This document shows, piece by piece, positions 52,191 through 64,000 of a stretch of 64,000 bases of DNA. The stretch comes from Apis mellifera (lineage: Eukaryota; Arthropoda; Insecta; Hymenoptera; Apidae): assembly GCF_003254395.2 (NCBI RefSeq), contig NC_037646.1, positions 1,984,001 to 2,048,000 of the forward strand, read 5' to 3'. The notes below the pieces were generated by a model. It did not search any database and was not told the origin of the DNA. It saw only the letters and a program-made list of their open reading frames with translations. The translations under genes and the position numbers were made by a program. Within the stretch, counting starts at the first letter, position 1, and every line of letters starts with the position of its first letter.

Positions 52191-53700
52191 ACCAACAATA
52201 ACATCAATTGTAATTTCAATTACAATTGCAAATACAATTTCAACTTCAATTATAATTTAAACTTCAATTATAACGAATTAAAAATATAACTAAACTTCAA
52301 TTATAAATACAATTATAACTAACATCAACTATATCTACAATTAAAAATTCAATTACAACTTCAATTTGAACTTCAACTTGGACTATAACTTGAACTTAAA
52401 ATATAACTAAAATTCGAACTTCAATATGAACTTCAATTTGAACTTCAAAGAAGACTAAAATTAGAACTTCAAATATAACTATAACTCGAACATCAAATAT
52501 AACTAACATTTGAACTTGAAATGTAACTAAAATTTGAACTTCAATTTGAACTTAAAATATAAATTAGAATTACAAATATAACTAAAACTTGAACTTCTAA
52601 TATAATTAAAATTTGAACTGCAAATATAAATAAAATTTGACCTCCAAAAATAACTAAAATTTGAACTTCAATTTGAACTCAAATATAAAATAAAACTTCA
52701 AATATAACTAAAATTTGAATTATAATTGAACTTCAAATATAACTAAAATTTAAATTTCAAATGTAATTAAAACTTTAACTTCAATTTGAACTTCTATTGG
52801 ACTTCTATTTGAACTACAAATATAACTAAAATTTGAATTACAAATATAAAAGAAAGTTGAACTTCATTTTGTACTTCCAATTTAACTAAAATTTGATCTT
52901 CAAATATAACTAAAATTTGAACTTCTAATATAAATAAAATTTGAACTTCAATTTTAATTTCAAGTATAATTAATATTTGACAAATATTCAAAAATAACTG
53001 AAATATGAACACAAATTATAATAATAATATAACTAATATAATATAACTATAATACTAATAACTATAATATAATAATATAACTAAAATTTGAAATTCAATT
53101 TTAATTTCAAGTATAACTAAAATTTGTACTTCAAATATATCTAAAATTTAATCTTAAAATATTAATTATATTACTAAAATTTGAATTTCAATCCGAACTT
53201 CAAATATAATTAGAATTTGAACTTCAAATATAACTAAAACTTAATCTTAAGATATTATTTATATTACTAAAATTTGAACTTCAATCCGTACTTCAAATAT
53301 AACTAAAATATGAACACAAAATATAATAATAATATAACTAATGTAATATAATACTATAATTATAATCGTATAACTATAGTATAATATAATATAATATAAT
53401 AATGTAACAAAAAATTTGAAATTCAATTTTAATTTCAAGTATAACTAAAATTTGTACTTCAAATATAACTAAACTGAGGACATCAAATATAACTAAAAGT
53501 TCTACTTTAAATATATATAAGATTTGAAATTCAAATATAAGTAAAATTTTAACTTCAATTTGAACTTCAAATATAAATTGGAACTAAAATATAACAAAAA
53601 TTTGATCTTCAATTTCTTCTAAAATTTGAACTTCAATTTGAACTTCAAATATAAATTGGAATTCAAATATAACTAAAATCTGATCTTCAAATACTTCTAA
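52191..53700 (+). repeat. Diverged left edge of the tandem array
   Basis: Imperfect, unequal units built on AACTTCAATTTGAACTTC and AAATATAACTAAAATTTG. Units vary in length and carry unrelated insertions, for example the ATAATAATATAACTAATATAA runs near 53020-53085 and 53320-53400. Divergence is greater here than further right, as expected at the edge of a satellite. Confidence 0.85.
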
Positions 53701-56700
53701 AATTTGAACTTCAATTTGAACTTCAAATAAAAATTAAAACTTCAAATATAATTAAATTTTGGAATTCAAATAAAATTAAAATTTTAACTTGAATTTGAAC
53801 TTCAGATATAACAAAAATTTTAACTTCAATTTGAACTTCAAATATTATTAAGATTTTAACTTCAATTTGAATTTCAAATATAAATTAAAACTTCAAATAT
53901 AATTAAATTTTGGAATTCAAATTTAATTAAAATTTTACCTTCAATTTGAACTTCAGATATAACAAAAATTTTATCTTCTATTTGAACTTCAAATATAAAC
54001 TAGAACTTCAAGTATAAAATTTGAACTTCAAATATAACTAAAATTTGAACTTCACTTTGAACTCAAATATAAATTTGAACTTCAAAATTAATTAAAATTT
54101 TAACTTCAATTTGAACTTCGAATATAAATTAAAACTTCAAATATAATTAAACTTTGGAATTCAAATAAAATTAATATTTTAACTTCAATTTGACCTTCAG
54201 ATATAACAAAAATTTTAACTTCAACTTGAACTTCAAATATAAACTAGAACTTCAAGTATAAAATTTGAACTTCAAATATAACTAAAATTTGAACTTCACT
54301 TTGAACTCAAATATAAATTTGAACTTCAAAATTAATTAAAATTTAACTTCAATTTGAACTTCAAATATAAATTGGAACTCAAATATAACAAAAATCTCAT
54401 CTTCAAATACTTCTAAAATTTTAACTTCAATTTGAACTTCAAATACAAATTAAAACTTCAAATATAATTAAATTTTGGACTTCAAATAAAATTAATATTT
54501 TAACTTCCATTTGAACTTCAGATATAACAAAAATTTTAACTTCAATTTGAACTTCAAATATAACAAAAATTTTAACTTCAATTTGAACTTCAGATATAAC
54601 AAAAATTTTAACTTCCATTTGAACTTCAAATATAAAATAGAACTTCAAGTATAAAGATTGAACTTCAAATATAACTAAAATTTGAACTTCACTTTGAACT
54701 CAAATATAAATTTGAACTTTAAATTTAATTAAAATTTTACCTTCAATTTGAACTTCAGATATAACAACAATTTTAACTTCAACTTGAACTTCAAATATAA
54801 CAAAAATTGTAACTTCAATTTGAACTTCAGATATAACAAAAATTTTAACTTCAATTTGAACATCAAATATAAATTGGAACTCAAATATAACTAAAATTTG
54901 ATCTTGAAGTACTTCTAATATTTGAACTTCAATTTGAACTTCAAATATAAACTAGAACTTCAAGTATAAAAATTGAACTTCAAATATAACTAAAATTTGA
55001 ACTTCACCTTTAACTCATATATAAACTAGAACTTCAAGTATAAAAATTGAACTTCAATTATAACTGAAATTGGAACTTCACTTTTAACTCAAATATAAAT
55101 TTGAACTTCAAATTTAATTAAAATTTTAATTTCAATTTGAAGTTCAAATATAACTAAAATTTGAACTTCGCTTTGAACTCAAATATAAATTTGAACTTCA
55201 AATTTAATTAAAATTTTACCTTCAATTTGAACTTTAGATATAACAAAAATTTGAACTTCAATTTGAACTTCAAATATAACAAAAATTTTAACTTCAATTT
55301 GAACTTCAGATATAACAAAAATTTTAACTTCCATTTGAACTTCAAATATAAACTAGAACTTCAAGTATAAAAATTGAACTTCAAATATAACTAAAATTTG
55401 AACTTCACTTTTAACTCAAATATAAATTTGAACTTCAAATTTAATTAAAATTTTACCTTCAATTTCAACTCCAGATATGACAAAAATTTTAACTTCAATT
55501 TGAAATTCAAATTTAATTAAAATTTTACCTTCAATTTGAACTTCAGATATAACAAAAATTTTAACTTCAATTTGAACTTCAGATATAACAAAAATTTTAA
55601 CTTCAATTTGAACTTCAGATATAACAAAAATTTTAACTTCCATTTGAACTTCAGATATAACAAAAATATTAATTTCAACTTGAACTTCTAATATAATTAA
55701 AATTTTAACTTCAATATGACCTTCAAATATAACAAAAATTTGAACTTCACTTTTAACTCAAATATAAATTTGAACTTCAAATATAACAAAAATTTTAACT
55801 TCAATTTGAACTTCAGATATAACAAAAATATTAATTTCAACTTGAACTTCTAATATAATTAAAATTTTAACTTCAATATGACCTTCAAATATAAACTAGA
55901 ACTTCAAGTATAAAAATTGAACTTCAGATATAACAAAAATTTGAACTTCAATTTGAACTTCAGATATAACAAAAATTTTAACTTCAATTTGAAGTTCAAA
56001 TATAACTAAAATTTGAACTTCACTTTGAACTCAAATATAAATTTGAACTTCAAATTTAATTAAAATTTTACCTTCAATTTGAACTTCAGATATAACAACA
56101 ATTTTAACTTCAACTTGAACTTCAAATATAACAAAAATTGTAACTTCAATTTGAACTTCAGATATAACAAAAATTTTAACTTCCATTTGAACTTCAAATA
56201 TAAACTAGAACTTCAAGTATAAAAATTGAACTTCAAATATAACTAAAATTTGAACTTCACTTTTAACTCAAATATAAATTTGAACTTCAAATTTAATTAA
56301 AATTTTACCTTCAATTTGAACTCCAGATATGACAAAAATTTTAACTTCAATTTGAAATTCAAATTTAATTAAAATTTTACCTTCAATTTGAACTTCAGAT
56401 ATAACAAAAATTTTAACTTCAATTTGAACTTCAGATATAACAAAAATTTTAACTTCAATTTGAACTTCAGATATAACAAAAATTTTAACTTCCATTTGAA
56501 CTTCAGATATAACAAAAATATTAATTTCAACTTGAACTTCTAATATAATTAAAATTTTAACTTCAATATGACCTTCAAATATAAACTAGAACTTCAAGTA
56601 TAAAAATTGAACTTCAGATATAACAAAAATTTGAACTTCAGATATAACAAAAATATTAATTTCAACTTGAACTTCTAATATAATAAAAATTTTAACTTCA

Positions 56701-59130
56701 ATATGACCTTCAAATATAACAAAAATTTGAACTTCACTTTTAACTCAAATATAAATTTGAACTTCAAATATAACAAAAATTTTAACTTCAATTTGAACTT
56801 CAGATATAACAAAAATTTTAACTTCCATTTGAACTTCAGATATAACAAAAATTTTAACTTCAATTTGAACTTCAAATATAATTAAAATTTTAACTTCAAT
56901 ATGACCTTCAAATATAAACTAGAACTTCAAGTATAAAAATTGAACTTCAGATATAACAAAAATTTGAACTTCAATTTGAACTTCAGATATAACAAAAATT
57001 TTAACTTCAATTTGAAGGTCAAATATAACTAAAATTTGAACTTCACTTTGAACTCAAATATAAATTTGAACTTCAAATTTAATTAAAATTTTACCTTCAA
57101 TTTGAATTTCAGATATAACAAAAATTTGAACTTCAATTTGAACTTCAGATACAACAAAAATTTTAACTTCAATTTGAAGTTCAAATATAACTAAAATTTG
57201 AACTTCACTTTTAACTCAAATATAAATTTGAACTTCAAATATAACATAAATTTTAACTTCAATTTGAACTTCAGATATAACAAAAATTTTAACTTCAATT
57301 TGAACTTCAAATATAACAAAAATTTTAACTTCAATTTGAACTTCAGATATAACAAAAATTTTAACTTCCATTTGAACTTCAAATATAAATTAAAACTTCA
57401 AATATAATTAAATTTTGGAATTCAAATAAAATTATAATTTTAACTTGAATTTGAAATTCAAATTTAATTAAAATTTTACCTTCAATTTGAACTTTAGATA
57501 TAACAAAAATTTGAACGTCAATTTGAACTTCAAATATAACAAAAATTTTAACTTCAATTTGAACTTCAGATATAACAAAAATTTTAACTTCCATTTGAAC
57601 TTCAGATATAACAAAAATTTTAACTTCAATTTGAACTTCAAATATAATTAAAATTTTAACTTCAATATGACCTTCAAATATAAACTAGAACTTCAAGTAT
57701 AAAAATTGAACTTCAGATATAACAAAAATTTGAACTTCAATTTGAACTTCAGATATAACAAAAATTTTAACTTCAATTTGAACATCAAATATAAATTGGA
57801 ACTGAAATATAACTAAAATTTGATCTTGAAGTACTTCTAAAATTTGAACTTCAATTTGAACTTCAAATATAAACTAGAACTTCAAGTATAAAAATTGAAC
57901 TTCAAATATAACTAAAATTTGAACCTCACTTTTAACTCAAATATAAATTTGAACTTCAAATTTAATTAAAATTTTAACTTCAATTTGAAGTTCAAATATA
58001 ACTAAAATTTGAACTTCGCTTTGAACTCAAATATAAATTTGAACTTCAAATTTAATTAAAATTTTACCTTCAATTTGAACTTTAGATATAACAAAAATTT
58101 GAACGTCAATTTGAACTTCAAATATAACAAAAATTTTAACTTCAATTTGAACTTCAGATATAACAAAAATTTTAACTTCAATTTGAACTTCAAATATCAA
58201 CTAGAACTTCAAGTATAAAAATTGAACTTCAAATATAACTAAAATTTGAACTTCACTTTTAACTCAAATATAAATTTGAACTTCAAATATAACATAAATT
58301 TTAACTTCAATTTGAACTTCAGATATAACAAAAATTTTAACTTCAATTTGAACTTCAAATATAACAAAAATTTTAACTTCAATTTGAACTTCAGATATAA
58401 CAAAAAATTTTAACTTCCATTTGAACTTCAAATATAAAATAGAACTTCAAGTATAAAGATTGAACTTCAAATATAACTAAAATTTGAACTTCACTTTGAA
58501 CTCAAATATAAATTTGAACTTTAAATTTAATTAAAATTTTACCTTCAATTTGAACTTCAGATATAACAACAATTTTAACTTCAACTTGAACTTCAAATAT
58601 AACAAAAATTGTAACTTCAATTTGAACTTCAGATATAACAAAAATTTTAACTTCAATTTGAACATCAAATATAAATTGGAACTCAAATATAACTAAAATT
58701 TGATCTTGAAGTACTTCTAATATTTGAACTTCAATTTGAACTTCAAATATAAACTAGAACTTCAAGTATAAAAATTGAACTTCAAATATAACTAAAATTT
58801 GAACTTCACCTTTAACTCATATATAAACTAGAACTTCAAGTATAAAATTGAACTTCAATTATAACTGAAATTGGAACTTCACTTTTAACTCAAATATAAA
58901 TTTGAACTTCAAATTTAATTAAAATTTTAATTTCAATTTGAAGTTCAAATATAACTAAAATTTGAACTTCGCTTTGAACTCAAATATAAATTTGAACTTC
59001 AAATTTAATTAAAATTTTACCTTCAATTTGAACTTTAGATATAACAAAAATTTGAACTTCAATTTGAACTTCAATATAACAAAAATTTTAACTCAATTTG
59101 AAACTTTCAGATATAACAAAAATTTTAACT
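53701..59130 (+). repeat. Homogeneous core of the tandem array
   Basis: Built mainly from a 36-base period: one 18-base half reads AACTTCAATTTGAACTTC and the other ends TATAACAAAAATTTT. Variant halves (AAATATAAACTAGAACTTC, AAATTTAATTAAAATTTTA) recur in fixed order, forming longer composite units. Near-exact copies occur 852 bases apart (55321-55738 with 56173-56590) and about 3,802 bases apart (54641-59070 region). The repeat is open in several frames because the unit length is a multiple of three and lacks stops in those phases; I do not treat these as genes. Confidence 0.95.
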
Positions 59131-59241
59131 TAATTTGAAGTTCAAATTTATTTTGAGTTAAAAGTGAAGTTCAAATTTTAGTTATATTTGAAGTTCAATT
59201 TTTATACTTGAAGTTCTAGTTTATATTTGAAGTTCAAATGG
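59131..59241 (-). repeat. Inverted array segment (fold-back) before the gap
   Basis: At 59132-59148 the sequence AATTTGAAGTTCAAATT is a perfect 17-base dyad. From there to the gap the array runs in reverse complement. 59149-59241 is the complement of 55331-55421 (and of 56183-56273) apart from about one base. The adjoining 59065-59130 already shows missing or extra bases. Confidence 0.85.
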
Positions 59242-59441
59242 NNNNNNNNNNNNNNNNNNNNNNNNNNNNNNNNNNNNNNNNNNNNNNNNNNNNNNNNNNN
59301 NNNNNNNNNNNNNNNNNNNNNNNNNNNNNNNNNNNNNNNNNNNNNNNNNNNNNNNNNNNNNNNNNNNNNNNNNNNNNNNNNNNNNNNNNNNNNNNNNNNN
59401 NNNNNNNNNNNNNNNNNNNNNNNNNNNNNNNNNNNNNNNNN
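59242..59441. other. Assembly gap, 200 N
   Basis: Exactly 200 unknown bases. A round number of this kind normally marks a join of unknown true length, not a measured gap. Confidence 0.98.
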
Positions 59442-62400
59442 AAATTTTGTTATATCTTTGAAGTTCAAATGTGAAGTAAAATTTGTTTATATCTGGAAGT
59501 TCAAATTAAGTTAAAATTTAATTGTTATTTGAATTCAAAATTTAGTTAAAAGTTTAATTTAAGTTTATTTATTTGAAGTTCAAACTTGAAGTTTAAAAAT
59601 TTTGTTATATCTGAAGTTCAAATATTGAAGTTACAAGTTTTGTTTATATTGAAGTACAATTGAAGTTAAATTGTTGTTATATCTGAAGTTCAAATTGAGT
59701 TAAAATTTTAATTAAATTTGAAGTCAATTTATTGAGTTAAAAGTGAAGTTCAAATTTTTAGTAATTTGAATTCAAAATTGAAGTTAAAATTTTTGTTATA
59801 TCTTGAATTCAAATGGAAGTTAAAATATAATGTTAATTTGAAGTTCCAAATTTAATTATATTTGAAGTTTAATTTATATTGAAGTTCAAATGGAAGTTAA
59901 AAATGTTATAATTAAAATTGAAGTTCAAATTTATATTTCGAGTTCAAAGTGAAGTTCAAATCTTTTAGTTATATTTTGAAGTCAAATTTGAAGCAATTTA
60001 TTCATATTTGAAGTTTAGTTTAATGATTTGAAGTTCAAATTGAAGTTCAAATTTTTGTATATTGAAGTTCAAAATGAAGTTCAAAATTTTTGTTATATTG
60101 AAGTCAAATGAATTTAAAATTTTTTATATCTGAAGTTCAAATTGAAGTTAAAATTTTTTTATATCTGAAGTCAAATTGAAGTTAAAATTTTTGTTATATT
60201 GAAGTTCAAATTATATTTGAATTAAAAGTTGAAGTTCAAATTTTAGTTATATATTGAAGTTCAAATTTTATACTTGAAGTTCTAGTTTTATATTTGAAGT
60301 TCAAATTGAAGTTAAAATTTTTGTTATATCTTGAAGTTTCAAATTCAAGTTAAAATTTTTAATTTTTATTGAATTCCAAATATTGAATTATATTTAAGTT
60401 TTAATTTATATTTGAATTCAAATTTGAAGTTCAAATTTTGTTATATCTGAAAGTTCAAATTGAATTTCAAAATTTTTGTTATATCTGAAGTTCAAATTGA
60501 GGTTAAAATTGTAAATAATTGAGTTCAAATTTATATTGAGTTAAAAGTGAATTCAAATTTTAGTTATATTTGAAGTCAAAATTTTATACTTGAAGTTCTT
60601 AGTTTATATCTGAAGTTCAAATTGAAGGTTAAAATTTTAATAAATATTTGAAGTTCAAATTATATTTAGTAAAAGTGAAGTTCCAAATTTTTAGTTATAA
60701 TGAAGTTCAATTTTTATACTTGAAGTTCTATTTATATTTAAAGTTCAAATTGAAGTTAAAATTTTTGTTATATTGAAGTTCAAGTTGAAGTTAAAATTGT
60801 TGTTATATCTGAGTTCAAATGGAAGTTAAAATATTAATTTATTTGAAGTCCAAAATTTAATTATATTTGAAGTTTTAATTTATATTCGAAGTTCAAATTT
60901 GAAGTTAAAATTTAATTAATTTTGAAGTACAAATTTATATTTGAGTTCAAAGTGAATTTCAACTTTTGGTTTATATGTGAAGTTCAAATTTGAAGTTAAA
61001 ATTGTTAATTATATTTGAAGTTCAAATTGAAGTTAAAATTTTTGTTATATCTGAAGTTCAAATGAAGTTGAAATTAATTTTATTTGAAGTCAAGAAATTT
61101 AATTATTATGTTGAAGTTTTAATTTATATTCGAAGTTCAAATTGAAGTTTAAAATTTTAATTAATTTTGAAGTTCAAATTTATATTTGAGTTAAAAGTGA
61201 AGGTCAAATTTTAGTTATAATTTGAAGTTCAATTTTTATCTTGAAGTTCTAGTTGATATCTGAAGTTCTAATTGAAGTTAAAATTTTTGTTTATATCGAA
61301 GTTCAATTGAAGTTCAATTTTTGTTATATTTGAAGTTCAAATTTATATTTGAGTTAAAAGTGAAGTTCAAATTTTAGTTATATTTGAAGTTCAATTTTTA
61401 TACTTGAAGTTCTAGTTTATATTTGAAGTTCAAATTGAAGTTAAAATTTTTGTTATATTGAAGTTCAAATTTATATTTGAGTTAAAAGTGAAGTTCAAAT
61501 TTTAATGATATTTGAGTTCATTTTATATACTTGAAGTTCTAGTTTATATTTGAAGTTCAAATTGAAGTTATATTTGAAGTTCAAATTGAAGTTAAAATTT
61601 CAATTATATTTGAAGTTCAAATGGAAGTTAATATTTTTATATCTGAAGTACAAATGGAAGTTAAAATTTTTGTTATATCTTGAAGTTCAATTGAAGTTAA
61701 AATTTTTGTTTATCTGAAGTTCAAATTATATTTGAGTTAAAAGTGAAGTTCAAACTTTAGTTATTATTTGAAGTTCAATTTTTATAACTGAAGTTCTAGT
61801 ATTATATTGCAGTTCAAATTGAAGTTAAAATTTTTGTTATATCTGAAGTTCAAATTGAAGTTAAAATTTTTGTACTATTTGAAGTTCAAATTGAAGTTAA
61901 AATTTTGTTATATCTGAAGTTTCAAATTGAAGTTACAATTTTTGTTATATCTGAAGTTCAAATTGAAGGTAAAATTTTAATATTAATTTGAAATTCCAAA
62001 TTTGAAGTTAAAATTTTTGTCATATCTGAATTCAAATTGAAGGTTAAAATTTTAAATTAAATTTGAAGTTCAAATTATATTTGAGTTCAAAGTGAAGTTC
62101 AAATTTAGTTAAATTTGAACTTCAAATTGAAGTTAAATTTTGTTATATCTGAAGTTCAAATGAGTTAAAATAAATTTATTTTGAAGTCCAAAATTTAATA
62201 TATTTGAAGGTTTATTTATATTCGAAGTTCAAATTGAAGTAAAATTTTAATTAATTTGATTTTCAAATTATATTGAGTTCAAAGTGAAGTTCAAATTTAT
62301 ATTTGAGTTCCAAAGTGAAAATTCAAATTTAGTTAATCTGAAATTCAAATTGGAAGTTAAAAGAACTAATTTTATTTGAAGTCCAAAAATTAATATATTT

Positions 62401-64000
62401 TGAAAGTCAATTTATATTCGAAGTTCAAATTGAGAGTTGAAAAATTTTTTAATTTAATTTTGAAGTTCAATTATATTTGAGTTCAAAGTGAAGTTCAAAT
62501 TTATTTGAGTTCAAAGTGAAGTTCAAATTTTAGTTATATCTGAAATCAAATTGAAGTTAAAAATATCAATGTTTATTTGAAGTCCAAAAATTAATTATAT
62601 TTGAAGTTTATTTATATTCGAAGTTCAAATTCGAAGTTAAAAATTTTAAATAATTTTGAAGTTCAAATTATATTTGGTTCAAAGTGAAGTTCAGAATTTT
62701 TAGTATATTTGAAGTTCAAATTTGAAGTTAAATTTTAATTATATTGAATTCAAATGAAGTTTAAATTTTTGTTATATCTAAGTTCAAATTGAAGTTAAAA
62801 TTTTTGTTATATTTGAGGTTCAAATTGAAGTTTAAAATTTGCTGAAGAGTTATTTTATACTTGAAGTTTCAATATTTGAAGTAAATATGAATCTTTATTG
62901 TAATCCGAAAATTTAATGTAATATTTGAATTTAATTTATTATTCGAAGTCAAATTGAAGTTAAAATTTTAATTAATGTTTGAAGTTCAAATTAGTGAAGT
63001 TCAAGGAAGTTCAAATTTTTAGTTAAATGAACTTCAAATTGAAGTTAAAATTTTTGTTATATCTGTATATCTATATGAAGTTAAAAAAATTTTATTTGAA
63101 GTCCAAAATTTAATTTATTATTGGAAGTTAATTATATTCGAAGTTCCAAATTGAAGGTAAAATTTTAATTAAGTTTGGAAGTTCTAAATGTTATATTGAG
63201 TTTCAAAGTGAAGTCAAATTATATTTGAGTTCAAATAAGTCAATTTAGTATATCTGAAATTCAATTGAAGTTTAAAATATTAGGTTTATTTGAAGTCCTA
63301 AAAAATTAATTTATATTGAAGTTAATTTATATCTTTGAAGTTCATTGAATTTGAAGTCAATTTCAAAAATGAATAAAAGTTAAATATTGAAGTTCAAATT
63401 TATATTTGAGTTCAAGTGAAGTTCAAAATTTTAGTTATATTTGATTATGTGAATTCAAATTAGTTAATTCTAATTTTAGTATATCTGAAGTTCAAATTGA
63501 AAGCGTTAAATGTCTTAGTAATTATTTGAAGTTCGTAAGTTAAGATTGAAAATTGTTTATATGAAGTTCAAAGTTGAAGTTCAAATTTTGTTATATTTGA
63601 AGTTCAAATTTATATTTGCAGTTAAAATGAAGTTCAAATATTAGTTATATTTGAAGTTCAATTTTATATTGAAGTTATTTATATTTGAAGTTCAAATTAA
63701 AGTAAAATTTTTGTTATATTGTGAATTCAAATTATATTTAGCTAAGTGAAGTTCAAAATTTTAGTTATATTTGAAGTTCATTATACTTGAAGTTCTATGT
63801 TTATATTTGAAGTTCAAATAAGTTAATTTATTAAATTGAAGTAAAATTTTAATTATATTGAATTCAAATTGAATAAAATTTTGTTATATCTGAAGCAAAT
63901 AAGTTAAAATTTTTTATATTTGAAGTTCAAATTGAAGTTAAAATTTTTGTTATATGAAGTCAAAATTTATATTTGCAGTTAAAAGGGAAGTTCAAATTTT
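59442..64000 (-). repeat. Tandem array continued in reverse orientation, with many indels
   Basis: The same units in reverse complement (TTGAAGTTCAAATTGAAGTT, TTTTTGTTATATCTGAAG). The phrase order at 61341-61440 is the complement of the 55331-55430 phrase. Unlike the left side, units here show frequent single-base deletions and insertions, mostly in A or T runs (for example GAAGTCAAATTG for GAAGTTCAAATTG), so the 36-base register is repeatedly lost. The array runs off the window end. Confidence 0.9.

Noticed and set aside
55416..57594. Minus-strand frames of 63-75 codons in the array as a repeat-protein gene
   Set aside because: They are open because the repeat unit is a multiple of three with few stops. 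Opposing frames are equally open, and there is no promoter, splice site or unique sequence.
59202..59514. Frames spanning the run of N
   Set aside because: Their length comes from unknown bases, with only a few real codons at each end.

Overview
The window looks like insect nuclear DNA, most likely from a bee or a related hymenopteran. The background is extremely A+T-rich. It has long (TA)n runs, many homopolymers, isolated patches of more balanced composition, one intron-containing cuticle-type gene with arthropod promoter signals, and a large satellite-like array. The species cannot be fixed from the sequence alone. There are no bacterial operons, rRNA or recognisable tRNA genes, and no CRISPR array. 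Layout: 1-48 kb is mostly gene-poor A/T-rich DNA. About twenty islands of 150-900 bases interrupt it; in the richest 60-base stretches I counted, about half the bases are G or C. The islands sit at roughly 0.7, 2.4, 3.9, 5.5, 7.1, 9.0, 10.6, 15.7, 16.5, 18.0, 19.2, 20.5, 21.7, 24.1, 25.4, 31.3, 34.0, 35.0, 36.7, 40.0, 40.9, 43.3, 44.7 and 46.8 kb, with one more beyond the gene at 50.6 kb. Most have no convincing reading frame and are best read as candidate regulatory or conserved noncoding DNA, as in a long intron or gene desert. A few hold open frames that could be exons (minus strand 2314-2487 and 3859-4095) or a small promoter-associated transcript (20.48-20.77 kb). Degenerate copies of a short hairpin-type dispersed repeat lie at 1.2, 12.1, 27.9 and 45.7 kb. 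The one gene I support with confidence lies at 48264-49500 on the plus strand. It has a TATA box, a 12-base first coding exon, a 355-base phase-0 intron and a second exon, together encoding a 293-residue secreted, low-complexity protein rich in Pro, Val, Ser, Ala and Tyr, of the structural cuticle type. Poly(A) signals follow. A 19-base perfect dyad lies about 420 bases upstream of its TATA box. From about 52.2 kb to the window end there is a tandem array built from 18- and 36-base related units. It is diverged at its left edge and homogeneous inside, with longer-range duplications at offsets of 852 and about 3,802 bases. The array reverses orientation at about 59.14 kb, just before a 200-N assembly gap (59242-59441), and continues in reverse orientation with many single-base indels to the window end. 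The flip, the gap and the drop in repeat regularity make 59.07-64.0 kb unreliable as sequence, although its repeat identity is clear.
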